This document shows, piece by piece, positions 1 through 8,035 of a DNA stretch of 13,024 bases. Under the pieces are notes generated by a model. The model ran no database searches and was not told the origin of the DNA. It saw only the letters and a program-made list of their open reading frames with translations. Each line of letters starts with the position of its first letter. The first letter of the stretch is position 1. The DNA lies in the NCBI GenBank assembly GCA_003509235.1, contig DONH01000140.1:1-13024 (forward strand), given 5' to 3'. The translations under genes were made by a program, and so were the position numbers. The DNA comes from Planctomycetaceae bacterium. Lineage in GTDB: Bacteria; Planctomycetota; Planctomycetia; Pirellulales; UBA1268.

Positions 1-2
1 AA

Positions 3-554
3 ACTTTTCGCGGCACGGGCGACCTTACGGTAGCACCACGCTTTCTCCTAGCTGAAGACAAAGAATTCTCGTTCACTGCTAATTGCTACATTCGCTGTCC
101 CACTGGGAGCGTGCTCACAGGAAACGGTGTGACGAGTCTCTCACCAGACATTGAATTCTGGTTCAATCCAACCGGTAAATGGATTCTACGTGGCGGAGTT
201 GGTGTAACCGTTCCTACAAACCTTACAACGATTTCTCTACCGCTGCTTGAAGCAAATCCTTGGACAGGATTTAATCTTTCACCGAGTGCCTTTAGTTCCT
301 TCGACGCTCGGGTTGCCAGTGGATTGTATCTCACTGACGATGACGCCCCCTTCCTCAAACATTTATGTGGAACACTCTCAACCAACTTGCATACCCAAAT
401 AAATGGTGGGAACACAACCTACTTCAGTGTGACCCCGGGCATGCGAACAGGTATCGGTCGTGACTGGTATCTCCTCGCTGGCTTCGAAGTTCCTCTGGTT
501 GGGCCGTTACCATTTTCAAATCAAGCTATTGCTCAACTCATCAAAAACTTTTAG
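3..554 (+). CDS. Outer-membrane beta-barrel protein, C-terminal part (5' end outside window)
   Basis: The reading frame is open from the first in-frame codon at base 3 to TAG at 552-554, giving 183 residues of a longer protein. The translation has the alternating polar/hydrophobic strands and Gly/Asn/Thr-rich turns of an outer-membrane beta barrel. It ends in LIKNF, with the terminal Phe expected of a BAM-recognised last strand. The closing pattern, VTPGMRTGIGRDWYLLAGFE followed by a V-P-L-x-G-P-L-P-F turn, resembles the transporter/MetA-pathway-of-phenol-degradation barrel family (PF13557-like), which is widespread in planctomycetes and proteobacteria. Specific substrate and function cannot be told. 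A GTG at 111 could be taken as a start, but the homologous-looking barrel sequence continues upstream of it, so it is internal. No clear terminator follows the stop codon. Confidence 0.75.
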   Translation, partial: TFRGTGDLTVAPRFLLAEDKEFSFTANCYIRCPTGSVLTGNGVTSLSPDIEFWFNPTGKWILRGGVGVTVPTNLTTISLPLLEANPWTGFNLSPSAFSSFDARVASGLYLTDDDAPFLKHLCGTLSTNLHTQINGGNTTYFSVTPGMRTGIGRDWYLLAGFEVPLVGPLPFSNQAIAQLIKNF

Positions 555-694
555 TGACCTATCGAAATACTTAGATTTTTTGATTTCAATCGTGAGATTC
601 AGCTTCGACTTATCATTGCTTATTGCTCCAAAAAGTAGGAGACTGTTTACAGGAATAGATAACACCCAGTAAGGAAAAAGAAAGTGAAGGGGAT

Positions 695-826
695 ATGAAT
701 CGTCGAGGAAATGGCTATTTAGACGAGGCCATGGAACGTCTTAAAGAAGAGCAGGAAAAAGATAGAGACCCTAAAACTGCTTATGAAGATCAGATGTCCG
801 AGGAAAATCAGGATAGCGATCAGTAA
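695..826 (+). CDS. Possible 43-aa highly charged small protein
   Basis: ATG at 695 to TAA at 824-826 encodes 43 residues starting MNRRGNGYLDEAMERLKEEQ. More than half of the residues are charged or Gln/Asn, and there is no hydrophobic segment. The acidic C-terminus has several Glu/Asp/Gln, so a soluble helical or disordered protein is expected. A good purine-rich Shine-Dalgarno candidate, AAGGGG at 687-692, sits just upstream, although its spacing to the ATG is short. The gene lies 140 nt downstream of the barrel gene on the same strand. I do not recognise a family, and a frame this short could occur by chance. Confidence 0.45.
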   Translation: MNRRGNGYLDEAMERLKEEQEKDRDPKTAYEDQMSEENQDSDQ

Positions 827-1279
827 GTCGTTACAAGTGAACAGGTGAGAAAGATTTCATAAGATTTTACGACAAACTGATTCGTTAAGTGTCCATCCTC
901 TTCTTCTGATAGCAGGTGCCACCAGACTATTGGCAAATGATCGACAAGATTTAATCCTTGTTTTTTTGATATCGCCCAGTGTCATGCTAGAAGCCATAAC
1001 GTACTTATTCAAATTACAAATAATTGATTGACCTTGGCACTAAAGACACTTGTTGCCTGCCCTCTTGGCCGACTACAGCTACCACGATTTCTGAAAAAGA
1101 GATACGAGTTCTCTACATCATATTTCACAAAGAGATCACGAGCGGTTTAACTCTTCGAATTCAGACCATTAAGGCGTGATTAGGTTGGCAAATAGTCAAA
1201 GTGTTGCATTGAATGGACGGCTTGCGAAAGAATCCCTATCGAGTAACTTTCCAATCAAACACGTCGTGAGATATCACAG
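827..1279. other. Intergenic stretch between convergent genes, no gene seen
   Basis: About 450 bases lie between the small plus-strand frame and the 3' end of the minus-strand SDR gene. Stops are frequent in all frames and I see no protein-like translation or tRNA. The only terminator-like element is weak: ACAAG (944-948) can pair with CTTGT (957-961) ahead of a T run at 961-967, which would act on plus-strand transcripts. The 5-bp A/T-rich stem is too weak to call with confidence. Confidence 0.5.
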
Positions 1280-2269
1280 CTATTCACATTCGGACATATG
1301 ATTTTGACAGGCATCTACCATTTTTTGGACTACACCATTCATTGTTGTTGTAGCTGTCCAACCTAGATGCTGAGTTGTGTGTGCCATATCAGCTGATGGA
1401 TGTGAACCCTCATTCGGCCGAAAGAATTGTTTGTCTATTACAACACATTTTTTCCAATCAAGATCAACCTCTGAAAATGCTTGAGCAACAAAATCTTCTA
1501 ATTGGTTCATTTGCCCTGTTGCAATAATAAAATCGCTCGGATCGTTTCGTGTCAGCATTTTCTCCATTGCTTCGACATACTCTGGGGCCCATCCCCAATC
1601 ACGTTGGAGTGAAAGATTACCCAGATGTAGCTTCTTTTGCCGACCACCTGCAATCGCGCAAGCCCCTGAAATAATTTTCTGTGATACAAAATGCTCAGAA
1701 CGCAGAGGACTCTCATGACTAAACAGAACCCCAGTACATGCATAGATCCCATGACTTCTTCGGAATTCGCGGACAAGGTTAAAAGCAACTGCTTTTGCCA
1801 TGGCGTAGGGGTTCTGTGGGTTCAGAGGAGTTGTACACGTTACGGGCTGTTTCTGATTAACTCCAAAAATCTCACTACTACCTGCGACAAAAATCCGTGA
1901 TGCCGGAGATTTCTGACGAATAGCTTCGAGAAGGTGATATGTGGTATTCACGACACTCGAAAATGTACCTGAAGGATCTTGGATAGAGATGCCCACCGAT
2001 GATTGACCAGCGAGGTGATAAATCATACTTGGTTGGTGTTTATCTATGATTGCTCCAACGGCATTGGCATCTTCGAGATTTATTGTTTCAACAAATAAAA
2101 GCTTGCGATCAATGAGATTTTTTAACCGAGGAATCTTGTCGCAAGTTTGGCCGCGACTTGTCCCAATGACCTGATAGCCCTGTTCGATTAGATGGGTGGC
2201 CAAGTAATACCCATCTTGTCCTGTTACACCTGTAATGATGGCCACTCGAGGAGTGAATTCGTTTATCAT
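1280..2269 (-). CDS. GMD-like NAD(P)-dependent sugar epimerase/dehydratase (extended SDR)
   Basis: A 329-residue extended short-chain dehydrogenase of the GDP-mannose 4,6-dehydratase branch. The Rossmann Gly motif is TGVTGQDG (residues 13-20). The catalytic set S131, E133, Y155 and K159 (SSE and YAMAK) is intact. GMD-type landmarks follow: an LFSHESP segment near 182-188 ([10 protein letters not shown] in classical GMD) and RDWGWAPEYVEAM near 223-235. It differs from the classical gmd in the same cluster. The Arg triplet after the second strand that binds the NADP 2'-phosphate is replaced by GTSRGQ, and the ESPRRGE loop is ESPLRSE. It may therefore use a different cofactor or act as a 4-keto-6-deoxy sugar reductase/epimerase rather than a second dehydratase. 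It is separated from the upstream FkbM gene by 316 nt and probably has its own promoter. The ATG start lacks a Shine-Dalgarno sequence, but MINEFTPRVAIITG is the natural N-terminus for the fold. Confidence 0.85.
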   Translation of the reverse strand: MINEFTPRVAIITGVTGQDGYYLATHLIEQGYQVIGTSRGQTCDKIPRLKNLIDRKLLFVETINLEDANAVGAIIDKHQPSMIYHLAGQSSVGISIQDPSGTFSSVVNTTYHLLEAIRQKSPASRIFVAGSSEIFGVNQKQPVTCTTPLNPQNPYAMAKAVAFNLVREFRRSHGIYACTGVLFSHESPLRSEHFVSQKIISGACAIAGGRQKKLHLGNLSLQRDWGWAPEYVEAMEKMLTRNDPSDFIIATGQMNQLEDFVAQAFSEVDLDWKKCVVIDKQFFRPNEGSHPSADMAHTTQHLGWTATTTMNGVVQKMVDACQNHMSECE

Positions 2270-2585
2270 GACATATGTTTTATAAGCAGGAGGAAAATCC
2301 GAATACTTACCAAATACAGAAATTAATTTTTCAATCTATGCACGGAAAAAGCACAAATAAATCTCACTCGTTTTTTAAAATCATTGACCTAGTGATTATA
2401 TTTTATTTTCCGAGGATGTCTGCTACTCGAGGCAAGGACTCTCTTCCAATAATGCTCCGTCTAATGATGAGGGCACACTGCAACAAGTATGCCGCGCCAT
2501 TAAAAGCATATTGTAATTCTCGGCTTTATTTTAGAAGAAATTGGATAGTGCTCTTTAAAAGGCAACCTGCTGAATGGGGTAACTA
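2270..2585. other. Intergenic region upstream of the GMD-like SDR
   Basis: This 316-base A/T-rich spacer interrupts the otherwise tightly packed minus-strand cluster. No minus-strand frame of useful length is present. A 104-codon plus-strand frame (2275-2589) has no recognisable family and starts against the 5' end of the divergent gene. The region probably carries the promoter described separately at 2395-2422. Confidence 0.5.
2395..2422 (-). promoter_or_regulatory. Putative sigma70-type promoter for the GMD-like SDR gene
   Basis: On the minus strand there is a perfect TATAAT (-10; plus-strand 2395-2400), preceded by CAGACA (-35, four of six matches to TTGACA; plus-strand 2417-2422) with a 16-nt spacer. 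It lies about 125 nt upstream of the SDR start codon and is the best such match I found in the cluster. The region is A/T-rich, so a chance match is possible. Confidence 0.35.
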
Positions 2586-3236
2586 CTAAGTGCTCACCGG
2601 GCCATATACATAGTTATATTCAATCTTGAATCTTAAGCGATAACCAACAGACTCCATAAATCGAACCTGCTCCTCCTCGTGAAGAAAATTTTCCAAGACA
2701 ATGACATCGATTTTGAACTTATTGAAGTCGATACCCGAAATCACTTCACACTCCCACCCTTCAACATCAACCGACAAAAGAGAGACGTGTTTGAGCCCAC
2801 AGCTCGTAAGGATGTCGTCCAGCCGCCGAACTGTGACTAGAATTTCCTGTTCTCTTGCTGTTTTGGGTAATAATTTTCGATAGCCCTCTTTGATTGTAAG
2901 GGCAGAGAAGGAGTGGTCCGTCACAACACCGCCATAAGCCTCAACATTTTGAGTGACAATAGTAAAGGGTACATTCTCCTGATATTCCGGTCCGCAAGCA
3001 CACTCATACACTTCTCTTTTTGCTTTCCTATGCATCTCTGCAAATATTGGATTTGGCTCGACCGCTACCGTGCGCCACCCACTCTCATGAAAATGTTTTG
3101 ACATTGATAAGAAATCTGGTGTACCGCCACCGACCTCGACCATAACTCCGCTAACTTCCCTATTCGGAAAAAATCGTTCTCTAAGAATACGGTCAGTTTC
3201 ATGCTCTGCGAAATACTCTTGTTTTTTATTTACCAT
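2586..3236 (-). CDS. FkbM-family SAM-dependent methyltransferase
   Basis: The 216-residue protein matches the FkbM methyltransferase family (PF05050-like), usually O-methyltransferases acting on sugars or polyketides. SAM motif I is VEVGGGTPDF (residues 33-42), followed by the acidic ribose-binding strand end VAVEPNP (57-63). The family hallmark SVDVEGWECEVISGID spans 155-170, and DVIVLEN (177-183) is the next strand. It covers the whole domain with little extra sequence, which fits a stand-alone glycan methyltransferase. It begins 37 nt after the stop of the duplicated glycosyltransferase-like gene and is probably the last gene of the gmd operon before a 316-nt gap. The ATG start has no visible Shine-Dalgarno sequence; translation may be coupled to the gene upstream. 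The substrate cannot be assigned, but a sugar hydroxyl in the cluster's glycan is the likely target. Confidence 0.87.
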   Translation of the reverse strand: MVNKKQEYFAEHETDRILRERFFPNREVSGVMVEVGGGTPDFLSMSKHFHESGWRTVAVEPNPIFAEMHRKAKREVYECACGPEYQENVPFTIVTQNVEAYGGVVTDHSFSALTIKEGYRKLLPKTAREQEILVTVRRLDDILTSCGLKHVSLLSVDVEGWECEVISGIDFNKFKIDVIVLENFLHEEEQVRFMESVGYRLRFKIEYNYVYGPVST

Positions 3237-3273
3237 GTGTATTTTCGTTTATTTTGGACTTAAACATACGATG

Positions 3274-5427
3274 CTACGCAGCACCCTGTTGAATATTTGA
3301 GTGGTCATGGAGCTTCAGTGCGTGGCAGAAAAATTCTTGCCATCGTTTTTGGAACATCGCTTCTGACCATTCATTATAAAAGGGCACGAGAGGGCTGATT
3401 CCGTCTGATACAATTTCTCTGATCGATCGATTCCGAACAGAAATTTCAGGAACCTGGGAGGTGACATGTCGAAACATCGGACAATCATTAACAATTAATG
3501 GTCGTCTGGAAGCAATGGCATATTCCAAGACACTTGAAATGCCCTTAGAAATAGTTTCGTCATAAAGAAAAATATTTGCTGTGTTCTTCGCAAGACTGTC
3601 CAGTAATCGTTTGGGGCTTAGAAAGCTATGGTGGATAGAAAGGCTAATGCCGGGCTTCCGTATGAAAGATTTACATTCACGGACTGTCGATTTCGTAATC
3701 TTTCCGTCCGAATCAACAAGCTTGTTGAATGGCATATGGAGAACGATCTTCGCCTCATCGTATTCATCCTGAATTCGATCAATACATTCTGGAAATTTCT
3801 TGGATGGAAATCCGAATCCAAAGCTACCAAAGGTAGGTATCTTGGGTATCGGAAAATAATTGCAATAATTTGTCAGAAGTCTTGGTGACTGAAACACATC
3901 GGTACGATTTGATTGAATCGTGGGATCCGAGATAAGATGCCAATCAAATAATGTGTTGTCTAGCTCAGCAACTGACTCATCATTCATTTCATGAAGAAAA
4001 CCTAGTTTTAGAACAGACAAACCATTCGCAAGATCTTGTGTCAACCACGGCATCGTAAACGGATAGTGGTTAAAAATTATTGCTGACGGCTTAATGCGAT
4101 CATAAGATGCCAGAAATTCTTTTGAATTATCTACCGCGGTGTAATGAAGGCGAATGCAGGACAGCTTATTTAGCTGCTCCGACATATTACGTCCGTACTG
4201 GTGGACTCCGCACTGAACATTTTTGTGATTGACAAAAAGAACATCAGCTATCTTCTGACCGCTATATCGCATTTGATAAGAAGGGAGCGGTTTGTCTGAG
4301 GCATCAATTTTTAAAACTTTTACTTTAATTTTGTTGCAGATTTTTGGTATTGACCGCTTCAAACGACGACTTATCTTTGCCAGCTTAGTTGATGAATTCC
4401 ATTTAACGGATGCGGGGGTATTCAAAGTTTCATTTTGTATATTTCGTTGATGTTTTTTTGCAGCATCTATCAGTGCGTGCTCAAAGCTAACTCGGAATGA
4501 TTCCACATTCCATGCTTTTTGCATATCACCTATTGCCTGCGGGCCGTTGGCAATCGATTCCTTAATGGACCAAAACGGGTATGGTTGAACATATGGGTGA
4601 ATGTGTCGGAACGTCGTATTATCACTCACGACAAGAGGCCGCCCTGCCGCAATGGCCTGATCAGTAGTCGCCGATAGACCTGGCTGCAAACGGTCGTATA
4701 GAAAAACATTTACAGTATTAGATCTGCACCAATGAACGAGATCTTCTTGACTCCAGAAATTTTTAGTGTACTCAATTGAGATACCTGGTTTCGCCGTGCG
4801 TTTCATAATCGCGACAAGGTAATCAGCGTAAGGTTTTTGCTGAAGGCCATACGTTGCACCGTCACAGAATTCTGCTGATGGGATATTCACCCGGATGATG
4901 GCTTTATCGAATTCTCGATTAACTGCATCAACAACGCGTTCAAATCCTTTTCCGGGTGTACCTAATCCAAAAGTACCGATTCTAGGAATTTCTTCACCTT
5001 GTTTATCTTCTGGTGCATAACATTTTCCGATTGGACGGGGTAATGAATAGATGTGTCCAGGCTGAACTTTTATTGTCGGATCTATTGCTAAATGAAAGTC
5101 GAAAACATCTGATGGACACAAAGGAAAAACTGATTCTGGGAGAGTTTCTAGTATGACCACGCCCTTAAAAAGCTTTGATTTCCTTATCCTTGCCAGGTCT
5201 AAATATGGCATCGTGCCAGGGTGATAATTGTAAATAGCACACGCATACTTCTTTACATCCACAGCACGACCGTGTTCGAGATCGATATAATCCCACTCAA
5301 ACTTTTGTGAATCACGAATTGCGGAGTAGATCATGTTTCCTGATTCATGAATGCTACATTGTGCTTTTGGTGAATTCAGAAAGATCGCTGGCAGTCTCTT
5401 CACGATAAAATCGCTCCGATTAATCAA
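3274..5427 (-). CDS. Tandem-duplicated GT-B-like glycosyltransferase (two homologous halves)
   Basis: This 717-residue protein consists of two diverged copies of one ~265-residue unit (about residues 12-276 and 394-655), joined by a basic linker rich in Lys/Arg near 345-375. Shared landmarks in order are QC..H..G.N, a N.HP.TMP.L segment (HPGTMPYL / HYPFTMPWL), FD.HL..DPTI, SPR/LPR, IP..G.FG.G.P.K.F, KPGIS, NT.N.FLYD, G.S....AIA..RPL.V.D and FRH. From KPGIS to FRH I count 28 identities in 64 aligned positions. The latter part resembles the nucleotide-sugar-binding half of GT-B glycosyltransferases (an acceptable-looking AIA.GRPL.V.D loop), so each copy is probably a complete glycosyltransferase-like unit. 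There is no signal peptide or membrane segment. The start is TTG at 5427, with AAGG six nt upstream, 13 nt after the preceding gene's stop. Donor and acceptor are unknown. It could be a bifunctional transferase or one active plus one regulatory copy. Confidence 0.72.
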   Translation of the reverse strand: MINRSDFIVKRLPAIFLNSPKAQCSIHESGNMIYSAIRDSQKFEWDYIDLEHGRAVDVKKYACAIYNYHPGTMPYLDLARIRKSKLFKGVVILETLPESVFPLCPSDVFDFHLAIDPTIKVQPGHIYSLPRPIGKCYAPEDKQGEEIPRIGTFGLGTPGKGFERVVDAVNREFDKAIIRVNIPSAEFCDGATYGLQQKPYADYLVAIMKRTAKPGISIEYTKNFWSQEDLVHWCRSNTVNVFLYDRLQPGLSATTDQAIAAGRPLVVSDNTTFRHIHPYVQPYPFWSIKESIANGPQAIGDMQKAWNVESFRVSFEHALIDAAKKHQRNIQNETLNTPASVKWNSSTKLAKISRRLKRSIPKICNKIKVKVLKIDASDKPLPSYQMRYSGQKIADVLFVNHKNVQCGVHQYGRNMSEQLNKLSCIRLHYTAVDNSKEFLASYDRIKPSAIIFNHYPFTMPWLTQDLANGLSVLKLGFLHEMNDESVAELDNTLFDWHLISDPTIQSNRTDVFQSPRLLTNYCNYFPIPKIPTFGSFGFGFPSKKFPECIDRIQDEYDEAKIVLHMPFNKLVDSDGKITKSTVRECKSFIRKPGISLSIHHSFLSPKRLLDSLAKNTANIFLYDETISKGISSVLEYAIASRRPLIVNDCPMFRHVTSQVPEISVRNRSIREIVSDGISPLVPFYNEWSEAMFQKRWQEFFCHALKLHDHSNIQQGAA

Positions 5428-5440
5428 TTTTTACCTTAAG

Positions 5441-6682
5441 TCATATAAATCGACGCAATTTCGCGCGCAGCCATGCCATCATTTTTGGCCTGAGAGTTAT
5501 GCCTTGCTGTGGCTTTGACCTCAGCACCTGAAGGGTTTGTTCTTCAACAGCACTTTCTGGTGCGGGAGATTGAAAGACCGTATCGCAGCAATTCGTTCCG
5601 TGAAAAGCCAATGGACTTTGTGATTGGATAGCTGCCGAAGCCCATCGATACATTTCTTTAAAAGCTACATTTGTTTGAAAAAAAAGATTTAGTTCATTTG
5701 ACTGAAAAAAACTCACGAGATCGGTTGTATTATTATCAATTGCAATTATCTCCAATTGTATCGATGGTTTTTGAATTGCCTTCATCAATTGGTTAGTCAG
5801 TTGTCGTATTTTTATAGTTGCAACTTCAGGCTTATCAGTGCTTGTGAATGCCACTCGCAAGTTACATTCTTGAAATTCGGTCTGAATTCGTCCCAAGAGA
5901 CCTTCAATACCGTGTCCGTGAACATCATTACATACCGTTCCAAGTATAGGGACCGCTTTGTCATCGGAGTGAGCAAGCTTCGGGGTATTGCGAGCTAATT
6001 CCGTCAGTGGCGATTTTTGAACAACAAAAGAAGCAAAACTGTAGTCACACCCTCCGTAGTGAAAATCAGGTTGATGTTGTTCCCAGTCCGGCTCATCAAC
6101 AAATGCACAGCCACTCATGCATCCAAGAAGACGTTTTCGCAAATCTGATGATCGATAGAATCGTTCGTCCGTTGGAGGAAGCCGGTCGCCTGGCTTCCAC
6201 GATTCACAGAAATCACATGTGAGCACTGCATAGCCACTCGGCCTCAAAAGAGAATTCATATCACGCGCAAAAGCTTCGTCATCTGGCACATGTTCGATAA
6301 CAGATGTGGAAAACACAACGTCGTAAGTTCCAAGTTTATCCTGATTGGTAGCAACAAAATCGGACAAATCGCGGCCGTCTACATTTGGATCCAAACCCTC
6401 AACTCGATAGCCCATTGCAAGTAAGGTTTCGCATGCCGTATCTTCAAAACTTCCAATGCATAGTACATTGGCATTTGGAAATTTTGCTACCGATAAAACT
6501 GTAGACAAAATAAAGGCTTGCTGAATGTTTGCTTCTGCAATTTTCCTGCTCATCATTTCTGGAACAATGGCAAACATCAAATCGATCGAAGGGGCGAAAT
6601 GTTTTCGGATCGCATCCGTAAGAATAGTGTTGTATTGAGGAATTGATACTATGCTCAGTGAATCATCTCGGTTCTGTGACAC
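5441..6682 (-). CDS. SAM-dependent methyltransferase fused to a degenerate GT-like C-terminal domain
   Basis: The first ~225 residues form a class I methyltransferase. A divergent SAM motif I lies near residues 72-82 (NVLCIGSFEDT), the acidic strand end is EGLDPN (near 95-100), and the Methyltransf_11/23-type motif YDVVFSTSVIEHVPDDEA spans about 120-137. LTCDF and a GD..PP.DERFYR segment follow. Residues ~244-370 match the C-terminal half of both repeats in the next gene: a G.E.......EF....RV stretch, KP.I..E, DLV...SN..N.F, and then a poorly conserved tail without the FLYD Asp or FRH His. I chose the GTG at 6682 (413 aa) because AGGAG ends at 6688, five nt before it. A GTG two codons earlier (6688) overlaps that Shine-Dalgarno sequence and is unlikely. 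The gene lies 25 nt after the C-methyltransferase and 13 nt before the duplicated gene. It probably methylates a glycan, with the C-terminal domain for binding. Confidence 0.78.
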   Translation of the reverse strand: MSQNRDDSLSIVSIPQYNTILTDAIRKHFAPSIDLMFAIVPEMMSRKIAEANIQQAFILSTVLSVAKFPNANVLCIGSFEDTACETLLAMGYRVEGLDPNVDGRDLSDFVATNQDKLGTYDVVFSTSVIEHVPDDEAFARDMNSLLRPSGYAVLTCDFCESWKPGDRLPPTDERFYRSSDLRKRLLGCMSGCAFVDEPDWEQHQPDFHYGGCDYSFASFVVQKSPLTELARNTPKLAHSDDKAVPILGTVCNDVHGHGIEGLLGRIQTEFQECNLRVAFTSTDKPEVATIKIRQLTNQLMKAIQKPSIQLEIIAIDNNTTDLVSFFQSNELNLFFQTNVAFKEMYRWASAAIQSQSPLAFHGTNCCDTVFQSPAPESAVEEQTLQVLRSKPQQGITLRPKMMAWLRAKLRRFI

Positions 6683-6707
6683 TACCACTCCTGTTTATCT
6701 GGTGAGA

Positions 6708-7979
6708 TTAAGCTACTTGCCGCTGTTGTTCTCCAGTAACTAAATCAATAGCTGGCAAGGGGAACACAAAACTCCCCCCGTTGTTCAGATAATTTTGCTC
6801 CCGAACGACAATGTTGTCTCGAAAGTGCCACGGCAAAACGAGAAGATAATCAGGGTTCGTGGCTAGTACATCATCCTCTGAAGCAATAGGGATCAGGGTG
6901 TGAGGGGTGTAGCAACCAAATTTGTCTTGGTTGACTTCGGCGATTACTGGAATGTCATTACGCGTGAACCCGCAATATTGAAGGAGCACATTTCCTTTTG
7001 TGGATGCACCGTAGCCGCAGATTTTTTTTCCCTTTTCGTTCAGTTCAGAAACGAGTTGCTTCAATTCATCACGATGCTTTTGAGCCCGGTTTCGAAAAGC
7101 ATCGTACACAGCCAATTCACTGTAGCCTTTATTGGTTTCAGCATCTCGTAATTGCTGAAGCTTTGCTTCATGTACAACATGATTTGAGCTGGACTTTGCT
7201 GCTGTTACACAAAAACTTCCACCATTGATATCATTCAGTTCAACATCAAGAACTTTCAAGCCAGCTTTCTCAGCCATCCATTCAATTTGACGTAAAGCAT
7301 AGTAGCTAACATGTTCATGGCAGACCGTGTCATAAGCATCTCTCTCAATCATAAGAGGCAAATAGCTTTGTTCAAAAATCCAGACTCCATCATCATCTAG
7401 AACTTCGTGAATATCTCGCATGAAGCTCGTTGGATCTTCAAGATCATAAAACATCGAAATAGAGGTAATAATCTTTGCTTTTTCATGGCCCATTTGACTG
7501 TGATAATTTTTTGCTGTGAAAAAATCAGGAAGGTATTGAACCCATGATGGATAATGGTGGCTAAATTTCTCAGCAGAAGGATCAATTCCTAATAGCTTGA
7601 ACCCGTGCTCTCCATATGCCTGAAGTGTTGTGGAATCATTACTCCCGATGTCAAGAATAACATCACCTGCTTCTGGGCTCACAAGTGACAGTGCATGTTG
7701 CACTCTACGGTTTAAGTGCTGGACCATTGATTGGTTGAGCCCTGAGCGATAACCATAATTATCGCCATACATTTCACTTGGATCATACGAGTGTCGCAGT
7801 TGCACTAACCCACAGCCACCAGATTTTTCACAGCACTTCACAAGCTCAAGAGGTCCAACCGGCACATTTTGATCTTCTGCCTGTGGGAAGACACCGGTCA
7901 GAGCCTGTTGCCCTAAGTCGATTACAGAATCAAAGTTTTCTTCGCCACAAATACGGCAACGATCAATAGCTTTGTGCAT
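6708..7979 (-). CDS. Nucleotide-sugar C-methyltransferase (zinc-binding N-terminus, TylC/NovU type)
   Basis: From the ATG at 7979 the protein has 423 residues in the three-part order of deoxysugar C-methyltransferases. An N-terminal zinc-binding domain carries CRIC (Cys 8 and 11) and a second Cys set near 49-56. The SAM-binding Rossmann domain has motif I DIGSNDSTTL near 110-119 and GIDPSAE near 131-137. The family signature HEHVSYY lies near 221-227 and contains the probable catalytic His. A C-terminal domain has the GYGAS.KGN.LL motif (322-333) and a GGSFVFPLP ending. These enzymes add a methyl group to carbon 3 of a 4-keto-6-deoxy sugar nucleotide, so the gmd product encoded 56 nt upstream is the obvious substrate. 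A TTG four codons earlier (7991) also opens the frame but has no Shine-Dalgarno sequence; GGA lies seven nt before the ATG. Function at family level is well supported; the exact sugar is inferred. Confidence 0.85.
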   Translation of the reverse strand: MHKAIDRCRICGEENFDSVIDLGQQALTGVFPQAEDQNVPVGPLELVKCCEKSGGCGLVQLRHSYDPSEMYGDNYGYRSGLNQSMVQHLNRRVQHALSLVSPEAGDVILDIGSNDSTTLQAYGEHGFKLLGIDPSAEKFSHHYPSWVQYLPDFFTAKNYHSQMGHEKAKIITSISMFYDLEDPTSFMRDIHEVLDDDGVWIFEQSYLPLMIERDAYDTVCHEHVSYYALRQIEWMAEKAGLKVLDVELNDINGGSFCVTAAKSSSNHVVHEAKLQQLRDAETNKGYSELAVYDAFRNRAQKHRDELKQLVSELNEKGKKICGYGASTKGNVLLQYCGFTRNDIPVIAEVNQDKFGCYTPHTLIPIASEDDVLATNPDYLLVLPWHFRDNIVVREQNYLNNGGSFVFPLPAIDLVTGEQQRQVA

Positions 7980-8035
7980 AGGTACATCCAAAAAAGTTTA
8001 TGTGAAAGTCTGTTCTCATATTTAAAAGTACACGC

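Noticed and set aside
86..415. 109-codon minus-strand open frame
   Set aside because: Lies antisense inside the outer-membrane barrel gene, whose translation is clearly protein-like; this frame has no recognisable features.
944..967. Possible plus-strand terminator (ACAAG ... CTTGT then seven T)
   Set aside because: A 5-bp A/T-rich stem with an 8-nt loop is too weak to call; mentioned only under the intergenic entry.
2275..2589. 104-codon plus-strand open frame in the SDR/FkbM spacer
   Set aside because: Starts five bases from the divergent SDR start, lacks a recognisable family or domain, and its amino-acid make-up looks random. I cannot support it as a gene.
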